Below are positions 35,473 through 44,246 of a DNA stretch of 64,000 nucleotides, piece by piece. The notes under the pieces are model-generated. The model was not told where the DNA came from, searched no databases, and worked only from the letters and a program-made list of their open reading frames with translations. How positions within the stretch are numbered: position 1 is the stretch's first letter; each line of letters opens with the position of its first letter. The translations under genes and the position numbers were made by a program. This DNA comes from an uncultured Peptococcaceae bacterium (GTDB lineage: Bacteria > Bacillota > Peptococcia > Peptococcales > Peptococcaceae): the NCBI GenBank assembly GCA_947254645.1, contig CAMYDW010000006.1, positions 1 through 64,000 of the forward strand, given 5' to 3'.

Positions 35473-37223
35473 GCTGATACCTCCTTCATATCAAGCGTGC
35501 TGATATGTGCATTCCAAAGTTCTCTGTAAAGAACACAATTTGGGGTAAGCTCCTCATGTTTTCCTTCCGCTTCTATATTTCCTGCATTCATGACGATAAT
35601 CTTATCGGCTGATGTGATAGTAGATAATCGATGTGCAATGACAATCAGCGTTTTTCCCGCTACAAGCTCGCTGATGGAGTGCTGAATTATCGACTCATTT
35701 TCAGGGTCTGTAAAGGCGGTAGCTTCATCTAAAATAACTACGGGGCTGTCTTTTAATATGGCTCTTGCAATGGCAATGCGCTGCTTTTCTCCGCCGGAAA
35801 GATTGCTTCCGCTGTCTCCGACAACGGTATCGTAGCCATTGGGAAGTGATGTAATAAAATCATGGCATGCCGCTTTTTTTGCTGCATTTTCGATTTCGCT
35901 GTTTGTAGCATCCGGCTTACCGATTCGTATATTTTCTCGTATAGAAAGATGAAACAAATAATTATCCTGTGAAACATACGCAATATGTTCCATTATCTGC
36001 GAAAGCGGTATGTTCTGCACATCGACACCGCCTATTTTCACGGTTCCGCTTCCCGCATTCCAAAAAGACGCAATGAGTCTGGCGACAGTGGATTTGCCCG
36101 ATCCCGACGGTCCGACCAAAGCCGTCATTTCATTTTCATTCGCTTCAAAGGAAATGCTGTGTAAAACCTCTGTATCCTTGTAAGAGAAAGAGACGTTGGA
36201 AAATTCTATTTTTTCTCCTTTAAGCTGTACTCGTTTTTCCGGGCGTTCCATTTCTTCCGTATCCAAAAGGCTTCCGATTTCTTTTACGGTGGCATCTACC
36301 ATAGCAAGGCTGTCTGTATATCGCAATGCCTGAATAAGCGGAGCAATCAAGCCCAATGATAAAATAATGCAGGATATAAAACTGCCTGCGCTTATGCTTC
36401 CGCCTATATAAAACAAACTTCCGACAGGAAGAACTCCGATTAGACTTGAGGGTGCTATTGCAATACCTGCCGCATAGTACGGATTCGTCTTTTTGAACCA
36501 TTCCGATTTAGAATTTTCATTCTCCTTTACCGCCTCTGCATATTTGCGATAAGAATCGCTACTTTGATTAAAAGCCTTAACCACTTCGATTCCGCCTATA
36601 TATTCAACCGTAGCGGCATCCATAGCTTTTGCGGCTTTAATAACTCTGTCATAACGCTTCTCATAATCTTTCATCATTCCCATATAACAGAGCATCCCGA
36701 CAGGAAAGGTTGCAAGAGCAATAAGTGCCAGCCTCCAATCAAGGAACATGAAATAAATCAACATTAAGACAGGAATCATAATATTTGCTGTTAATTCCGG
36801 TATCATGTGAGCAAGGGGTAACTCCAGTTTTTCAACCGTATCTACAAGCATCGTTTTGAATTTTCCTGACGGGGTATTCAAGACAAATCCCATGGGCACT
36901 CGTGACAACTTTTTCGTAAGTGCAGTACGAATATTTTTTAGTATAGTAAATGCGGCTTTGTGAGACCGCACCGTAGATACAGTTGATAGACCAAGCTGCA
37001 AAAGGTACCCCAAAAGAGCAATTACTGCCATCGATATGATTGATTTCAAGCTGTAATCGCCGGCGCATATTTGAATAATAATGCGTGAAACTGCAATATA
37101 CGGGACGATTCCAAACCCTGCACCAAGAACGGCAAAAACAACCGAACTTAAAAGCAATCCTTTACATGATCCGGCAAACTCAAATAAGCGATGCAATGTG
37201 TTTTTGTTCTTCTTATTCTTCAT
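35469..37223 (-). CDS. ABC half-transporter (permease-ATPase), first of a heterodimer pair
   Basis: A 584-residue permease-ATPase. Walker A VGPSGSGKST, signature LSGGEKQR, Walker B VVILDEATAFTDPENE and IAHRLS are complete, so both halves of the pair keep catalytic motifs. The N-terminal domain has six helices. It overlaps the upstream twin ATPase gene by 11 bases. Placement between two ECF modules suggests that the three transporters handle one related set of substrates. Import versus export cannot be told from sequence. Confidence 0.87.
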   Translation of the reverse strand: MKNKKNKNTLHRLFEFAGSCKGLLLSSVVFAVLGAGFGIVPYIAVSRIIIQICAGDYSLKSIISMAVIALLGYLLQLGLSTVSTVRSHKAAFTILKNIRTALTKKLSRVPMGFVLNTPSGKFKTMLVDTVEKLELPLAHMIPELTANIMIPVLMLIYFMFLDWRLALIALATFPVGMLCYMGMMKDYEKRYDRVIKAAKAMDAATVEYIGGIEVVKAFNQSSDSYRKYAEAVKENENSKSEWFKKTNPYYAAGIAIAPSSLIGVLPVGSLFYIGGSISAGSFISCIILSLGLIAPLIQALRYTDSLAMVDATVKEIGSLLDTEEMERPEKRVQLKGEKIEFSNVSFSYKDTEVLHSISFEANENEMTALVGPSGSGKSTVARLIASFWNAGSGTVKIGGVDVQNIPLSQIMEHIAYVSQDNYLFHLSIRENIRIGKPDATNSEIENAAKKAACHDFITSLPNGYDTVVGDSGSNLSGGEKQRIAIARAILKDSPVVILDEATAFTDPENESIIQHSISELVAGKTLIVIAHRLSTITSADKIIVMNAGNIEAEGKHEELTPNCVLYRELWNAHISTLDMKEVSA

Positions 37224-38682
37224 TTCGATCTCCTTCTGCTAAAATATATTTTTCGATATTTTTCTTTTCTTCACCTCTCAAATCGGCAATTATTTTACCG
37301 CCTGACAAAAGCAAAACTCTGGAACATATTGTTTTTATAAATTCAATGTCGTGTGTAATAATGAGCAGGATTTTTTCCTGTTCAGAAAGTCTCTCTACCA
37401 TCGTTCCTACTTCCCGCATGCTTTTTAAGTCAAGCCCACTGGTCGGTTCATCGAAAATAAGAATTTCTTTATCACAAAGCAAGCTGATTGCCACTGCCAA
37501 CCTCTGTTTTTGTCCTCCTGAAAGTGAAAGGGGATGTCTGTTTTTTAATTCGGAAAGAGATAAGGCCGATAAAGTTTCGTCAATAACAGACTCATCTGTT
37601 GTTTTTGTTCCGAGTGTGCATTCTGTTTCCACACAATCCGTAAAAAGTTGATGTCCGACATCCTGCATCACCATGTAAGATTTTTTAATACGCGCTTTTG
37701 CAGACAAACTCCTGCCGTCTACAAAAATATTTCCCGATTTTTGTTTTATCAGTCCGCATATCGTGCGTGCCAGTGTCGTTTTTCCTGTTCCGTTTGCGCC
37801 GGTAATTGCGACGATTTCTCCGCCGCTTGCGGAGAAAGATATATTTTGCAGAATACTCTTTTCGCCATATTTGACATGGATATCTTTTAATTCCAAGCTG
37901 TGTTCGGAATTTTTTTTACCATTGGTATTTGTTTTTATTTCAGAAAGATTTCGACACCTAAGTCCCATATTTTGTATCTGTTCAACCGGAAGCCTGCAAA
38001 AATCTTGTATGTTCATATCCTTAAAAACCTGACCATCTTGCATTAAGATGACCCTGTCTGCAATATCTGTTAAATACCACAAGCGATGTTCTGCAATGAT
38101 AATTGTTTTTCCTTGCCGTTTTATTTTTTCTATCAGTTTTTTCAGTTTAAGCACAGAATGAAAATCCAGATTAGAGGACGGTTCATCCAACACAAAAATG
38201 TCTGGATTCGTGGCATACACAGACGCAAATGCAATTTTTTGTTTTTCCCCTCCGGAAAGTTCAAAAATACTACATCCTTTTAATTTTTCTATATGCAAAT
38301 CTTTAACAACTCTTTCAAGCTGTTGTTTTAATTCTTTCGTCTCAAGCATTCTGTTTTCCAGTCCGAAAACAATTTCACTATCTGTATCTGTGTTGAAAAA
38401 TTGTGTTCTCGGATTTTGAAAAACTGTGCCGACACTATCGGAAAGACTTGAAATTTCGGTCTCGGCAACATTCAATCCTTTTACAATTACTTTGCCTGAA
38501 ATGTTTCCTTCAAAAAAATGAGGAATCAATCCATTCACTAATCGTGTCAGAGTCGTTTTTCCACATCCGGATGCACCACATAAAAGAACACATTGTCCTT
38601 TTTGAATATTTAAGTGTAATTCCCGTAAAGAACTTTGTTTCATATCCTTGTAGAAAAAAGAAAGCTTTATAAATTTAATCAA
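37213..38682 (-). CDS. ECF-type tandem ATPase (EcfA1A2 fusion), module 1
   Basis: A 489-residue double ATPase: CGASGCGKTT and TGANGTGKTT for nucleotide binding, LSGGEKQK and LSGGQKQR signatures, IFVLDEPSSN and ILIFDEPTSG Walker B. It begins four bases inside the EcfT stop. Together with the S and T genes upstream it forms a self-contained ECF importer; module 2 (29.7-32.4 kb) repeats the same three-gene order with diverged sequence, so the two are either an old duplication or separate recruitments. Confidence 0.9.
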   Translation of the reverse strand: MIKFIKLSFFYKDMKQSSLRELHLNIQKGQCVLLCGASGCGKTTLTRLVNGLIPHFFEGNISGKVIVKGLNVAETEISSLSDSVGTVFQNPRTQFFNTDTDSEIVFGLENRMLETKELKQQLERVVKDLHIEKLKGCSIFELSGGEKQKIAFASVYATNPDIFVLDEPSSNLDFHSVLKLKKLIEKIKRQGKTIIIAEHRLWYLTDIADRVILMQDGQVFKDMNIQDFCRLPVEQIQNMGLRCRNLSEIKTNTNGKKNSEHSLELKDIHVKYGEKSILQNISFSASGGEIVAITGANGTGKTTLARTICGLIKQKSGNIFVDGRSLSAKARIKKSYMVMQDVGHQLFTDCVETECTLGTKTTDESVIDETLSALSLSELKNRHPLSLSGGQKQRLAVAISLLCDKEILIFDEPTSGLDLKSMREVGTMVERLSEQEKILLIITHDIEFIKTICSRVLLLSGGKIIADLRGEEKKNIEKYILAEGDRNEE

Positions 38683-39383
38683 GGGAATACACCTCCTCGT
38701 AAAAAATTAAAAAATATCATGCAAATAATCCCTATATAGATTGTTACAATCAGCGCATCATGGATCGAAAAACAAACTTTTTCCATACAGCTACGTCTTC
38801 CGGCATGATCAATTCCCCTTGTAATTGCGGCTTGCGTTATTTCATCAGAGATTTTGGATGCAGATACCAACATTGGTACATATACATACTCCATTATTTT
38901 GACCGGATGCCGTAAAAATCCTGTAAAAGAAGCAGCTATTCCTCGGAGAGCCATAGCATCTTTAATATAGTTCCATTCTTCAGCCATTGTCGGAAAATAT
39001 CGCAATGTAACAGAAAGTGCAATTGTGAAACCTTTAGGCAAATGCAATCGACTGAATGCAGCTAAAAAAGCACTTACCTTTGTCGTGCGTATTAAAAATG
39101 CGCCGAGCATAAAACAAGGAATCAATTTTCTTATATAGACATCAAACATATATATGATGCCTCCGATTGTAACGGGTAATTTTAATATCACAAGCAGCTG
39201 CACCATCAATAACGCAATAAAGAGAATTCCGTATCTTGAAGTAGTACGGAACTCTTTCGCCTGCAAGAGCAAGAATACGGGTATTGCAGTAAAAAGGCAT
39301 TCTATGACGATACTTTCATTCAGAAAAACGGAAATACTGGTTATTGATAAAATCAGAAGTTTTGTTCTGGGATCCAAAATCAT
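38679..39383 (-). CDS. ECF transporter transmembrane T component, module 1
   Basis: A 234-residue EcfT/CbiQ-family protein starting MILDPRTKLLILSI, a typical T-component N-terminus. The two coupling motifs are DAMALRGIAAS and QAAITRGIDHAG. It starts one base after the S gene stops and overlaps the twin ATPase gene by 4 bases. Confidence 0.9.
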   Translation of the reverse strand: MILDPRTKLLILSITSISVFLNESIVIECLFTAIPVFLLLQAKEFRTTSRYGILFIALLMVQLLVILKLPVTIGGIIYMFDVYIRKLIPCFMLGAFLIRTTKVSAFLAAFSRLHLPKGFTIALSVTLRYFPTMAEEWNYIKDAMALRGIAASFTGFLRHPVKIMEYVYVPMLVSASKISDEITQAAITRGIDHAGRRSCMEKVCFSIHDALIVTIYIGIICMIFFNFLRGGVFP

Positions 39384-39980
39384 CTATATAATCCCCACTT
39401 TTTCAAAATGCTTTTTCAATAATTTTTTGCCAATAAAGCCTCCGATTATGGCACAAATAATTGTTCCCAGAATCATTAGAGGGATAACCCACCAATTTAT
39501 TCTGATCGCATTGATGATTCCTTCAAAAGAAGAAACATCTCCTTTTCTACGCATGAATTCATCAAACTGTGCAGGCATGATAGCCATAGGGATATAGGCT
39601 CCCATTGGAGACAGTGCAAACACGCAATAGGCAAGTAAATTCTTTCGGAATGATTTGAAATTTCCTGATTGGCAAATAAAGTCCGCAACAAATCCAAATA
39701 TGATAAAAAATACCGACATCATCCAAAACATACCGGTAACAAATAAGAGGATTCCGGCAAGAATACCAAGTATGGCAAGCGACCCGCGTTTCGGTATTTT
39801 AGCGGTATATAACATAAAAACACTGCCTGCAAACAAAGCGACTATCATTGGCATAAACGGAAAAGTTGCAGGTGTCATCTGTGCGATACCACCTATCACA
39901 AATGCAATGACAAAATAAATAAGCGAAAAAATACCTATGGAAATATAATCTCTTGTCAATAATTTGTTTTCATTTTTCAT
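39384..39980 (-). CDS. ECF transporter S component (MptD-family-like), module 1
   Basis: A 198-residue membrane protein with about six helices (YISIGIFSLIYFVIAFVIGG first) and a conserved basic C-terminal end GKKLLKKHFEKVGII. It belongs with the module 2 S protein. MptD-family S components are poorly characterised. It is the first structural gene after tetR, with 66 bases between; a ribosome binding site AAAGGATG precedes the ATG. Confidence 0.85.
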   Translation of the reverse strand: MKNENKLLTRDYISIGIFSLIYFVIAFVIGGIAQMTPATFPFMPMIVALFAGSVFMLYTAKIPKRGSLAILGILAGILLFVTGMFWMMSVFFIIFGFVADFICQSGNFKSFRKNLLAYCVFALSPMGAYIPMAIMPAQFDEFMRRKGDVSSFEGIINAIRINWWVIPLMILGTIICAIIGGFIGKKLLKKHFEKVGII

Positions 39981-40007
39981 AATAAGAACATCCTTTCTAA
40001 TATAAGA

Positions 40008-40023
40008 GTTAGCCAGGTCTAAC
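40008..40023. promoter_or_regulatory. Short inverted repeat between tetR and the cargo operon
   Basis: Arms GTTAG and CTAAC separated by 6 bases. It could be a second, weaker operator or a processing hairpin in the tetR-to-operon gap. It is not similar to the main palindrome. Confidence 0.3.
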
Positions 40024-40046
40024 CTAAATGCAAAAATTTTTACAGC

Positions 40047-40661
40047 TTATGTAAGCCGTAAAAGTCCCTCCCATCCGGAATTAAAAAAAATGGCAAGTTC
40101 TTTGACATATCCAATTGCTTGTTCTCTCGACATATCATGAACAATTGTTTCAAATGCAGCTGTAAAATATGCACTGGTAATCATGTGATGTAAATCATGA
40201 CTGACGCTTCCTGTTATTTTGCCTTTTTCTTTAAGAATAGCGTAGTATTTTTCTGTACGGGATACTTCCAATTCTACAAGCTCATGAACATAATCTTCAT
40301 ATTTTGTGCCCTCAGAACAGCAAAGTACAAGCTTGAATTCTTCAAAATAATCATAAATATAATTCACAAAATGCAGAAGATATTTTGTAGACAGCTCTCT
40401 GCTTTGCGAAGTTTTATTTTCGGGGATTAAATCAAAATGGGCATCTTGTGCAGCTTTGAATTGTTCTATCAAACCATCCGCCGCCTCAGAAACAAGTGCT
40501 TCAAATAAAGCTGCTTTATCTGGATAATATCCATAAAAAGCTCCTTTGGTAAATCCAGCTTCTGCTACAATTTTTCTGAGGGATGCATCCTTAAATCCCT
40601 TTGCTAAAAATTCCCGTTTGCCAACTTCTAATATTTTTTGTTGCGTTGCTGATATTTTCAT
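40047..40661 (-). CDS. TetR/AcrR-family repressor of the cargo operon
   Basis: A 204-residue regulator. The N-terminal helix-turn-helix is KDASLRKIVAEAGFTKGAFYG followed by the usual YYPDKAALFEAL. The C-terminal ligand domain is all-helical and contains an unusual stretch of histidines (VSHDLHHMIT). I start at 40661 because AGGAGG lies 8 bases upstream; the longer frame runs through the operator palindrome. The gene heads the operon on the same strand, so it probably represses itself and all downstream transporters until a ligand binds. Confidence 0.9.
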   Translation of the reverse strand: MKISATQQKILEVGKREFLAKGFKDASLRKIVAEAGFTKGAFYGYYPDKAALFEALVSEAADGLIEQFKAAQDAHFDLIPENKTSQSRELSTKYLLHFVNYIYDYFEEFKLVLCCSEGTKYEDYVHELVELEVSRTEKYYAILKEKGKITGSVSHDLHHMITSAYFTAAFETIVHDMSREQAIGYVKELAIFFNSGWEGLLRLT

Positions 40662-40676
40662 TAAATACCTCCTCAC

Positions 40677-40710
40677 TAATATACCAATGGTATATACCAT
40701 TGGTATATTA
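40677..40710. promoter_or_regulatory. Perfect 34-bp palindrome, probable TetR operator
   Basis: The 34 bases are identical on both strands (centre between 40693 and 40694; core ACCAATGGTATATACCATTGGT in two halves of 11). It begins 15 bases before the tetR start and contains the internal repeat ACCAATGG/CCATTGGT. Position and symmetry fit the operator of the adjacent TetR regulator covering its promoter. Confidence 0.85.
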
Positions 40711-40843
40711 ACATAATTTTTATTTTTGGTCAATATAGTTTGGATAAATAAAACAACTTATATCAGTATCGTTTTATTTTCTTTTTTCTTTGCACTCTTT
40801 GGCAAAAGTGAATTTCCGTTGTTGTAGAGATTAAGGATAAGCG

Positions 40844-40945
40844 GAATAGCAAGCATAGGAAAGGGGTACCCTTTCCGTAAAAAATCTCCGTTTTCCGCAG
40901 ATGCGGCGATAGAGATTTTGCTTGTTGGGAAGTGTCCCAAACCCT
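40844..40945 (+). repeat. Hairpin-rich leader repeat, copy 1 (upstream of mobC)
   Basis: About 100 bases that recur in inverted orientation at 47,336-47,438, roughly 85 percent identical by eye. Both copies point toward the next gene (mobC here, the ltrC-like gene there). Elements in order: GAATAGCAAGCATAGGAA; a GGGTACCC palindrome; a stem AAATCTC/GAGATTT enclosing CCGC-AGAT-GCGG; then TTGGGA-AGTG-TCCCAA. The mobC ribosome binding site follows. It could be an RNA leader, an oriT or an accessory single-strand structure. Confidence 0.75.
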
Positions 40946-40972
40946 CTATGAAAACAGAAAGGAAATTCACCT

Positions 40973-41302
40973 ATGAATAACAGAAAAAGAAATGTGCAGA
41001 TAAAATTTCGTGTTACAGAAGAAGAACGCGGCTTGATTGAAGAAAAAATGAAACAGGTGCCTACAAGAAATATGGAAGCGTACCTTCGGAAAATGGCGAT
41101 AGACGGATATATCATTCAGGTCGATCACAGCGATATAAAGAAAATGACGGCAGAGCTTCAAAAAATCGGGGTCAACATCAATCAGATTGCAAAAAGAGCT
41201 AATGCAACGGGAAATGTGTATCAGGAAGATATAGAAGAAATCAAAGGAGCATTAAAAGAAATATGGCGGTTACAAAGATTAAGCCTATTAAAAGCACATT
41301 AA
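40973..41302 (+). CDS. mobC: MobC-type relaxosome accessory protein
   Basis: A 109-residue ribbon-helix-helix-like protein: basic N-terminus NNRKRNVQIKFRVTEEE, then MEAYLRKMAIDGYII, then the MobC-typical ELQKIGVNINQIAKRANATG. MobC binds near oriT and helps the relaxase open the strands. It overlaps the relaxase start by 40 bases. AGAAAGGA precedes the start. Confidence 0.92.
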   Translation: MNNRKRNVQIKFRVTEEERGLIEEKMKQVPTRNMEAYLRKMAIDGYIIQVDHSDIKKMTAELQKIGVNINQIAKRANATGNVYQEDIEEIKGALKEIWRLQRLSLLKAH

Positions 41303-42606
41303 AAAAGGCACTTGAATATATCCAGAACCCCGATAAAACCGATGACAAAATGCTCGTATCTTCTTTCGGATGCAGCTATGAAACCGCAGATATTGAATTT
41401 GCATTTACGCTTTCACAGGCACTTGATAAAGGAAATAATTTAGCTCATCACCTGATACAGTCCTTTGAGCCGGGAGAGGTCAGTTTTGAAAAAGCTCATG
41501 AGATCGGAAAGCAGCTTGCGGACGCCGTAACAAAAGGACAGTATGAATATGTCCTAACCACTCATATTGATAAAGGACACGTTCATAATCACATTATTTT
41601 TTGTGCCGTCAATTTCGTGGATTATCACAAATATAATTCCAACAAAAGAAGCTATTACGGGATCAGAAATATCAGCGACCGTTTATGCTATGAAAACGGA
41701 TTGTCGGTTATCACTCCGGAAAAAGGACAAAAAGGAAAAAGCTATATTGAGTATCAGACAGCAAAGAAAGGTACAAGCTGGAAAGGAAAACTGAAAGAAG
41801 CGGTTGATCTTCTGATTCCTCAGGTAAAGGATTTTGAAGAGCTTTTAGAGAAGCTTCAAGCTTCCGGATATGAAATTAAATGCGGAAAATATATATCCTG
41901 CAGGGCACCCGGACAAGAGCGATTTACAAGACTGAAAACCCTCGGAGCCAACTATATGGAAGAAGCAATCAAAAAACGTATTGCCGGAATAAAGAGCTAC
42001 ACCGGAAAGAAATTGACACAGGAGAACGGAATATCTCTACTGATTGATATTGAAAACAATATCAAGGCACAGCAATCGGCAGGCTATGAGCATTGGGCGA
42101 AAATCCATAATCTGAAACAGGCTGCAAAGACAATGAATTTCCTTACGGAAAATAACATTAAGCAGTATGAGGATTTAATAGAGAAAATAGATGGACTGAT
42201 TCTTGATAGCGAACAGACGGCAGACGGCTTAAAGCAGGCAGAAAAGAAGCTTTTCGATATGGCTGTTCTGATAAAAAACATCTCAACCTATCAAAAGACA
42301 AAGGATATTCACAGAGGATATATCAAGGCAAAGGATAAGGAAGCATATAGAAGTAATCATGAAAGCAGCCTGATTCTTTATGAAGCTGTGGTAAAGGCGC
42401 TAAAGGATGCAGGAGTTACAAAACTTCCGAATATTACCGCCTTGCAGAAAGAATATTCTGCCCTTCAACAGAAGAAAGATGCCATATATTCCGATTACGG
42501 AAAATTGAAAAAGAAAGTCAAGGAATATCAGAAAATCAAGCAGAATGTTGATATGATTTTACAAAGAGAAAATACAGGCAAGGAGCATACAAAAACCATT
42601 GAATAA
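41263..42606 (+). CDS. MOBP-type relaxase (VirD2/MobA family)
   Basis: A 447-residue relaxase. The N-terminal domain has KALEYIQNPDKT (with the likely nicking tyrosine) and the metal-binding histidine motif HIDKGHVHNHIIFCAVN. The C-terminal 200 residues are coiled-coil-rich. It nicks oriT and pilots the strand during transfer of ICE-A. The start lies inside mobC in another frame, so the two are co-translated. The motif set places it in the Tn1549/CTn-type Firmicutes group. Confidence 0.93.
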   Translation: MAVTKIKPIKSTLKKALEYIQNPDKTDDKMLVSSFGCSYETADIEFAFTLSQALDKGNNLAHHLIQSFEPGEVSFEKAHEIGKQLADAVTKGQYEYVLTTHIDKGHVHNHIIFCAVNFVDYHKYNSNKRSYYGIRNISDRLCYENGLSVITPEKGQKGKSYIEYQTAKKGTSWKGKLKEAVDLLIPQVKDFEELLEKLQASGYEIKCGKYISCRAPGQERFTRLKTLGANYMEEAIKKRIAGIKSYTGKKLTQENGISLLIDIENNIKAQQSAGYEHWAKIHNLKQAAKTMNFLTENNIKQYEDLIEKIDGLILDSEQTADGLKQAEKKLFDMAVLIKNISTYQKTKDIHRGYIKAKDKEAYRSNHESSLILYEAVVKALKDAGVTKLPNITALQKEYSALQQKKDAIYSDYGKLKKKVKEYQKIKQNVDMILQRENTGKEHTKTIE

Positions 42607-42721
42607 TTCTTCTTGTGGATGGAGAATAAATTTCATGGTATGCTATGACTAACTAAAGAAACGGGAAAGACAATATATTTAAGAACAGAAAGCAGTTCCC
42701 GAAAGAAAAGGAGCTGATATT

Positions 42722-43054
42722 ATGACGCGCGGAGAAATATGGAAAGATTTTTTTAAGAAAGTAATAGTGCCTGTTATACTGGCAGCCTTTCTCTTTTATT
42801 GGGGAAAAAGCATATTTACACAAAACGGAGAAACAAACTATTTCTATGTATGGCTGTTTTGCGGTGTTCCCTTCGGTATCAGACGAATGTTTTTATGGCT
42901 GATTCCGGTAAATCATGACTTTACTGCCACGGTAGGAATATTTGCCGTAAATATTATGGCGGGCGGGCTAATTGGCTGCATTGTGATTGTCTGGCAGCTT
43001 CTTGTTGCGGCATGGTACATCCCACTTACTATATACAGACTTGTAAAAGAATAG
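42722..43054 (+). CDS. Small membrane protein (DUF6050-like)
   Basis: A 110-residue protein with about three hydrophobic segments (VIVPVILAAFLFYWGKSIF, WLFCGVPFGIRRMFLW, MAGGLIGCIVIVWQLLV) and the ending AWYIPLTIYRLVKE. I recall this pattern from DUF6050 proteins of clostridial mobile elements; function is unknown. AAAGGAG precedes the ATG. It follows the relaxase by 115 bases and is probably in the same transcript. Confidence 0.65.
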   Translation: MTRGEIWKDFFKKVIVPVILAAFLFYWGKSIFTQNGETNYFYVWLFCGVPFGIRRMFLWLIPVNHDFTATVGIFAVNIMAGGLIGCIVIVWQLLVAAWYIPLTIYRLVKE

Positions 43055-43075
43055 AGTACAAAAGGAAGTGTCTAC

Positions 43076-43498
43076 ATGGAAAAGGAAAAAGAAAGAATTA
43101 TCCGAAGCTGGTTTGAAATGTGGCTTCATAAAGAAGATATAAATATTCAAGATTTGTTTGAAGAAAATGCCGTATATATAGAAAGCTGGGGACCGGAATA
43201 TCACGGAACGGAAAAAATTAAGCATTGGTTTTATGAATGGAATACTCGTGGAGAAGTTATCAAATGGGATATTAAGCAGTTTTTTCATTGCGGGGATCAA
43301 ACGATTGTCTTTTGGTTTTTTGAATGTGCAATGAAAGACGGTACAAAACAGAGTTTTGACGGAATATCAGCTATAACATGGGGTATGAACGAAAAAATAG
43401 CAAAGCTTCAGGAATACGGCTGCAATACGGAAAGATATGATCCTTATGCAGATGGCGAACATCCCGTATTCATAGATGAAAAATCGTTATGGTTCTAA
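43076..43498 (+). CDS. NTF2/SnoaL-like fold protein
   Basis: A 140-residue protein with the SnoaL/NTF2 layout: IIRSWFEMWLHKEDINIQDL at the N-terminus, the helix-sheet turn VYIESWGPEYHGTEKIKHWF and a beta-rich second half (TIVFWFFECAMKDGTKQSF). Function not predictable; such folds are often small enzymes or binding proteins. It lies 21 bases after the membrane protein gene and before a terminator. Confidence 0.75.
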   Translation: MEKEKERIIRSWFEMWLHKEDINIQDLFEENAVYIESWGPEYHGTEKIKHWFYEWNTRGEVIKWDIKQFFHCGDQTIVFWFFECAMKDGTKQSFDGISAITWGMNEKIAKLQEYGCNTERYDPYADGEHPVFIDEKSLWF

Positions 43499-43512
43499 TA
43501 ACAAAAAAATAC

Positions 43513-43555
43513 CGGACGCGGCAACCACAAATTCATGGTTGTCGCGTCCGTTTTT
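43513..43555 (+). terminator. Terminator of the mobC-relaxase operon
   Basis: A 15-bp stem (43513-43527 with 43536-43550, one G-T mismatch) around CAAATTCA, followed by TTTTT. Confidence 0.92.
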
Positions 43556-43676
43556 CTTTGGATAGATTTTCCTTGTGTTACGCAGTTAAACCTCATTTTT
43601 AAGGATATAGGTATCAATCCCCATCATAAGCTGAAACGCTCCTAAAAAGCAAGGATATGCAAGGCTTTTATGCCCT

Positions 43677-44042
43677 CTATTTCGTAACAAGGCTTCTCTT
43701 TTTTCGCATTCTTTCCGCCGCCTGCTTTCTTATGATTTTCTTTCTGCAATCGGGGCAATATTTCGCATTGTTGGACTTTGATGCAAAGGGTGCTCCGCAT
43801 ACGGTGCAGCGGCGTTTTTCTTCCGGTGCGTAAAGCTCTGCAAAAAGCTCTCTGTCAAGAGGAAGCACCGCATCGGAAAACCAGCGGCAAAGAAGGCAGC
43901 AGGATATAAGCTGCGGACAATGGCAGGCTTCCCCGTCATCAAGCAAAATGCAGTTTCCGTTATCATAGTTACAGCATTCTTTTTTTACAAGGCGATTGAT
44001 ATGCTTTACCTGCTTAGGTGAAAGCGGTTTTACTTTTCTCAT
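43677..44042 (-). CDS. Cysteine-rich VLP protein of conjugative elements
   Basis: A 121-residue cysteine-rich protein: KKECCNYDNGNCILLDDGE, CHCPQLISCCLLCRWF, then a zinc-ribbon-like CTVCGAPFASKSNNAKYCPD and a basic tail. These are commonly named cysteine-rich VLP proteins and occur next to TnpW-like genes in Tn1549-type elements. Nucleic-acid or metal binding is likely; the exact role is unknown. It overlaps the tnpW-like gene by 4 bases. Confidence 0.85.
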   Translation of the reverse strand: MRKVKPLSPKQVKHINRLVKKECCNYDNGNCILLDDGEACHCPQLISCCLLCRWFSDAVLPLDRELFAELYAPEEKRRCTVCGAPFASKSNNAKYCPDCRKKIIRKQAAERMRKKRSLVTK

Positions 44043-44245
44043 ATTTCATCGGCGGAATCAATGGAAAGCGCGGCAAATTCCTCATCGGACAGGCTGTTTA
44101 CCTTTTTAACCGTACGCTTTGCAAGCTCCCGCATATCATGATCCATAAAGGAAAGTGCAAATGCAATTTTCTCCGTTACTTCTCCTTTGGTTTCGCCCCT
44201 GTAAATAGCCAGTAAATTCATTTCTTCAACTGTAAAAGGATTCAT
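44039..44245 (-). CDS. TnpW-like transposon-encoded small protein
   Basis: A 68-residue protein (MNPFTVEEMNLLAIYRGET at the start) matching the TnpW group found in clostridial transposons and conjugative elements. Helical, acidic, no known activity. I start at 44245 because GGAGGT lies 7 bases before that ATG; the upstream ATG is inside the ltrC-like gene. Confidence 0.8.
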   Translation of the reverse strand: MNPFTVEEMNLLAIYRGETKGEVTEKIAFALSFMDHDMRELAKRTVKKVNSLSDEEFAALSIDSADEI

Positions 44246-44246
44246 G

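Noticed and set aside
40844..40945. Firm call of oriT for the leader repeat before mobC
   Set aside because: An identical-type structure lies before the ltrC-like gene where no relaxase acts, and I cannot identify a nic site; kept only as one of several possibilities.
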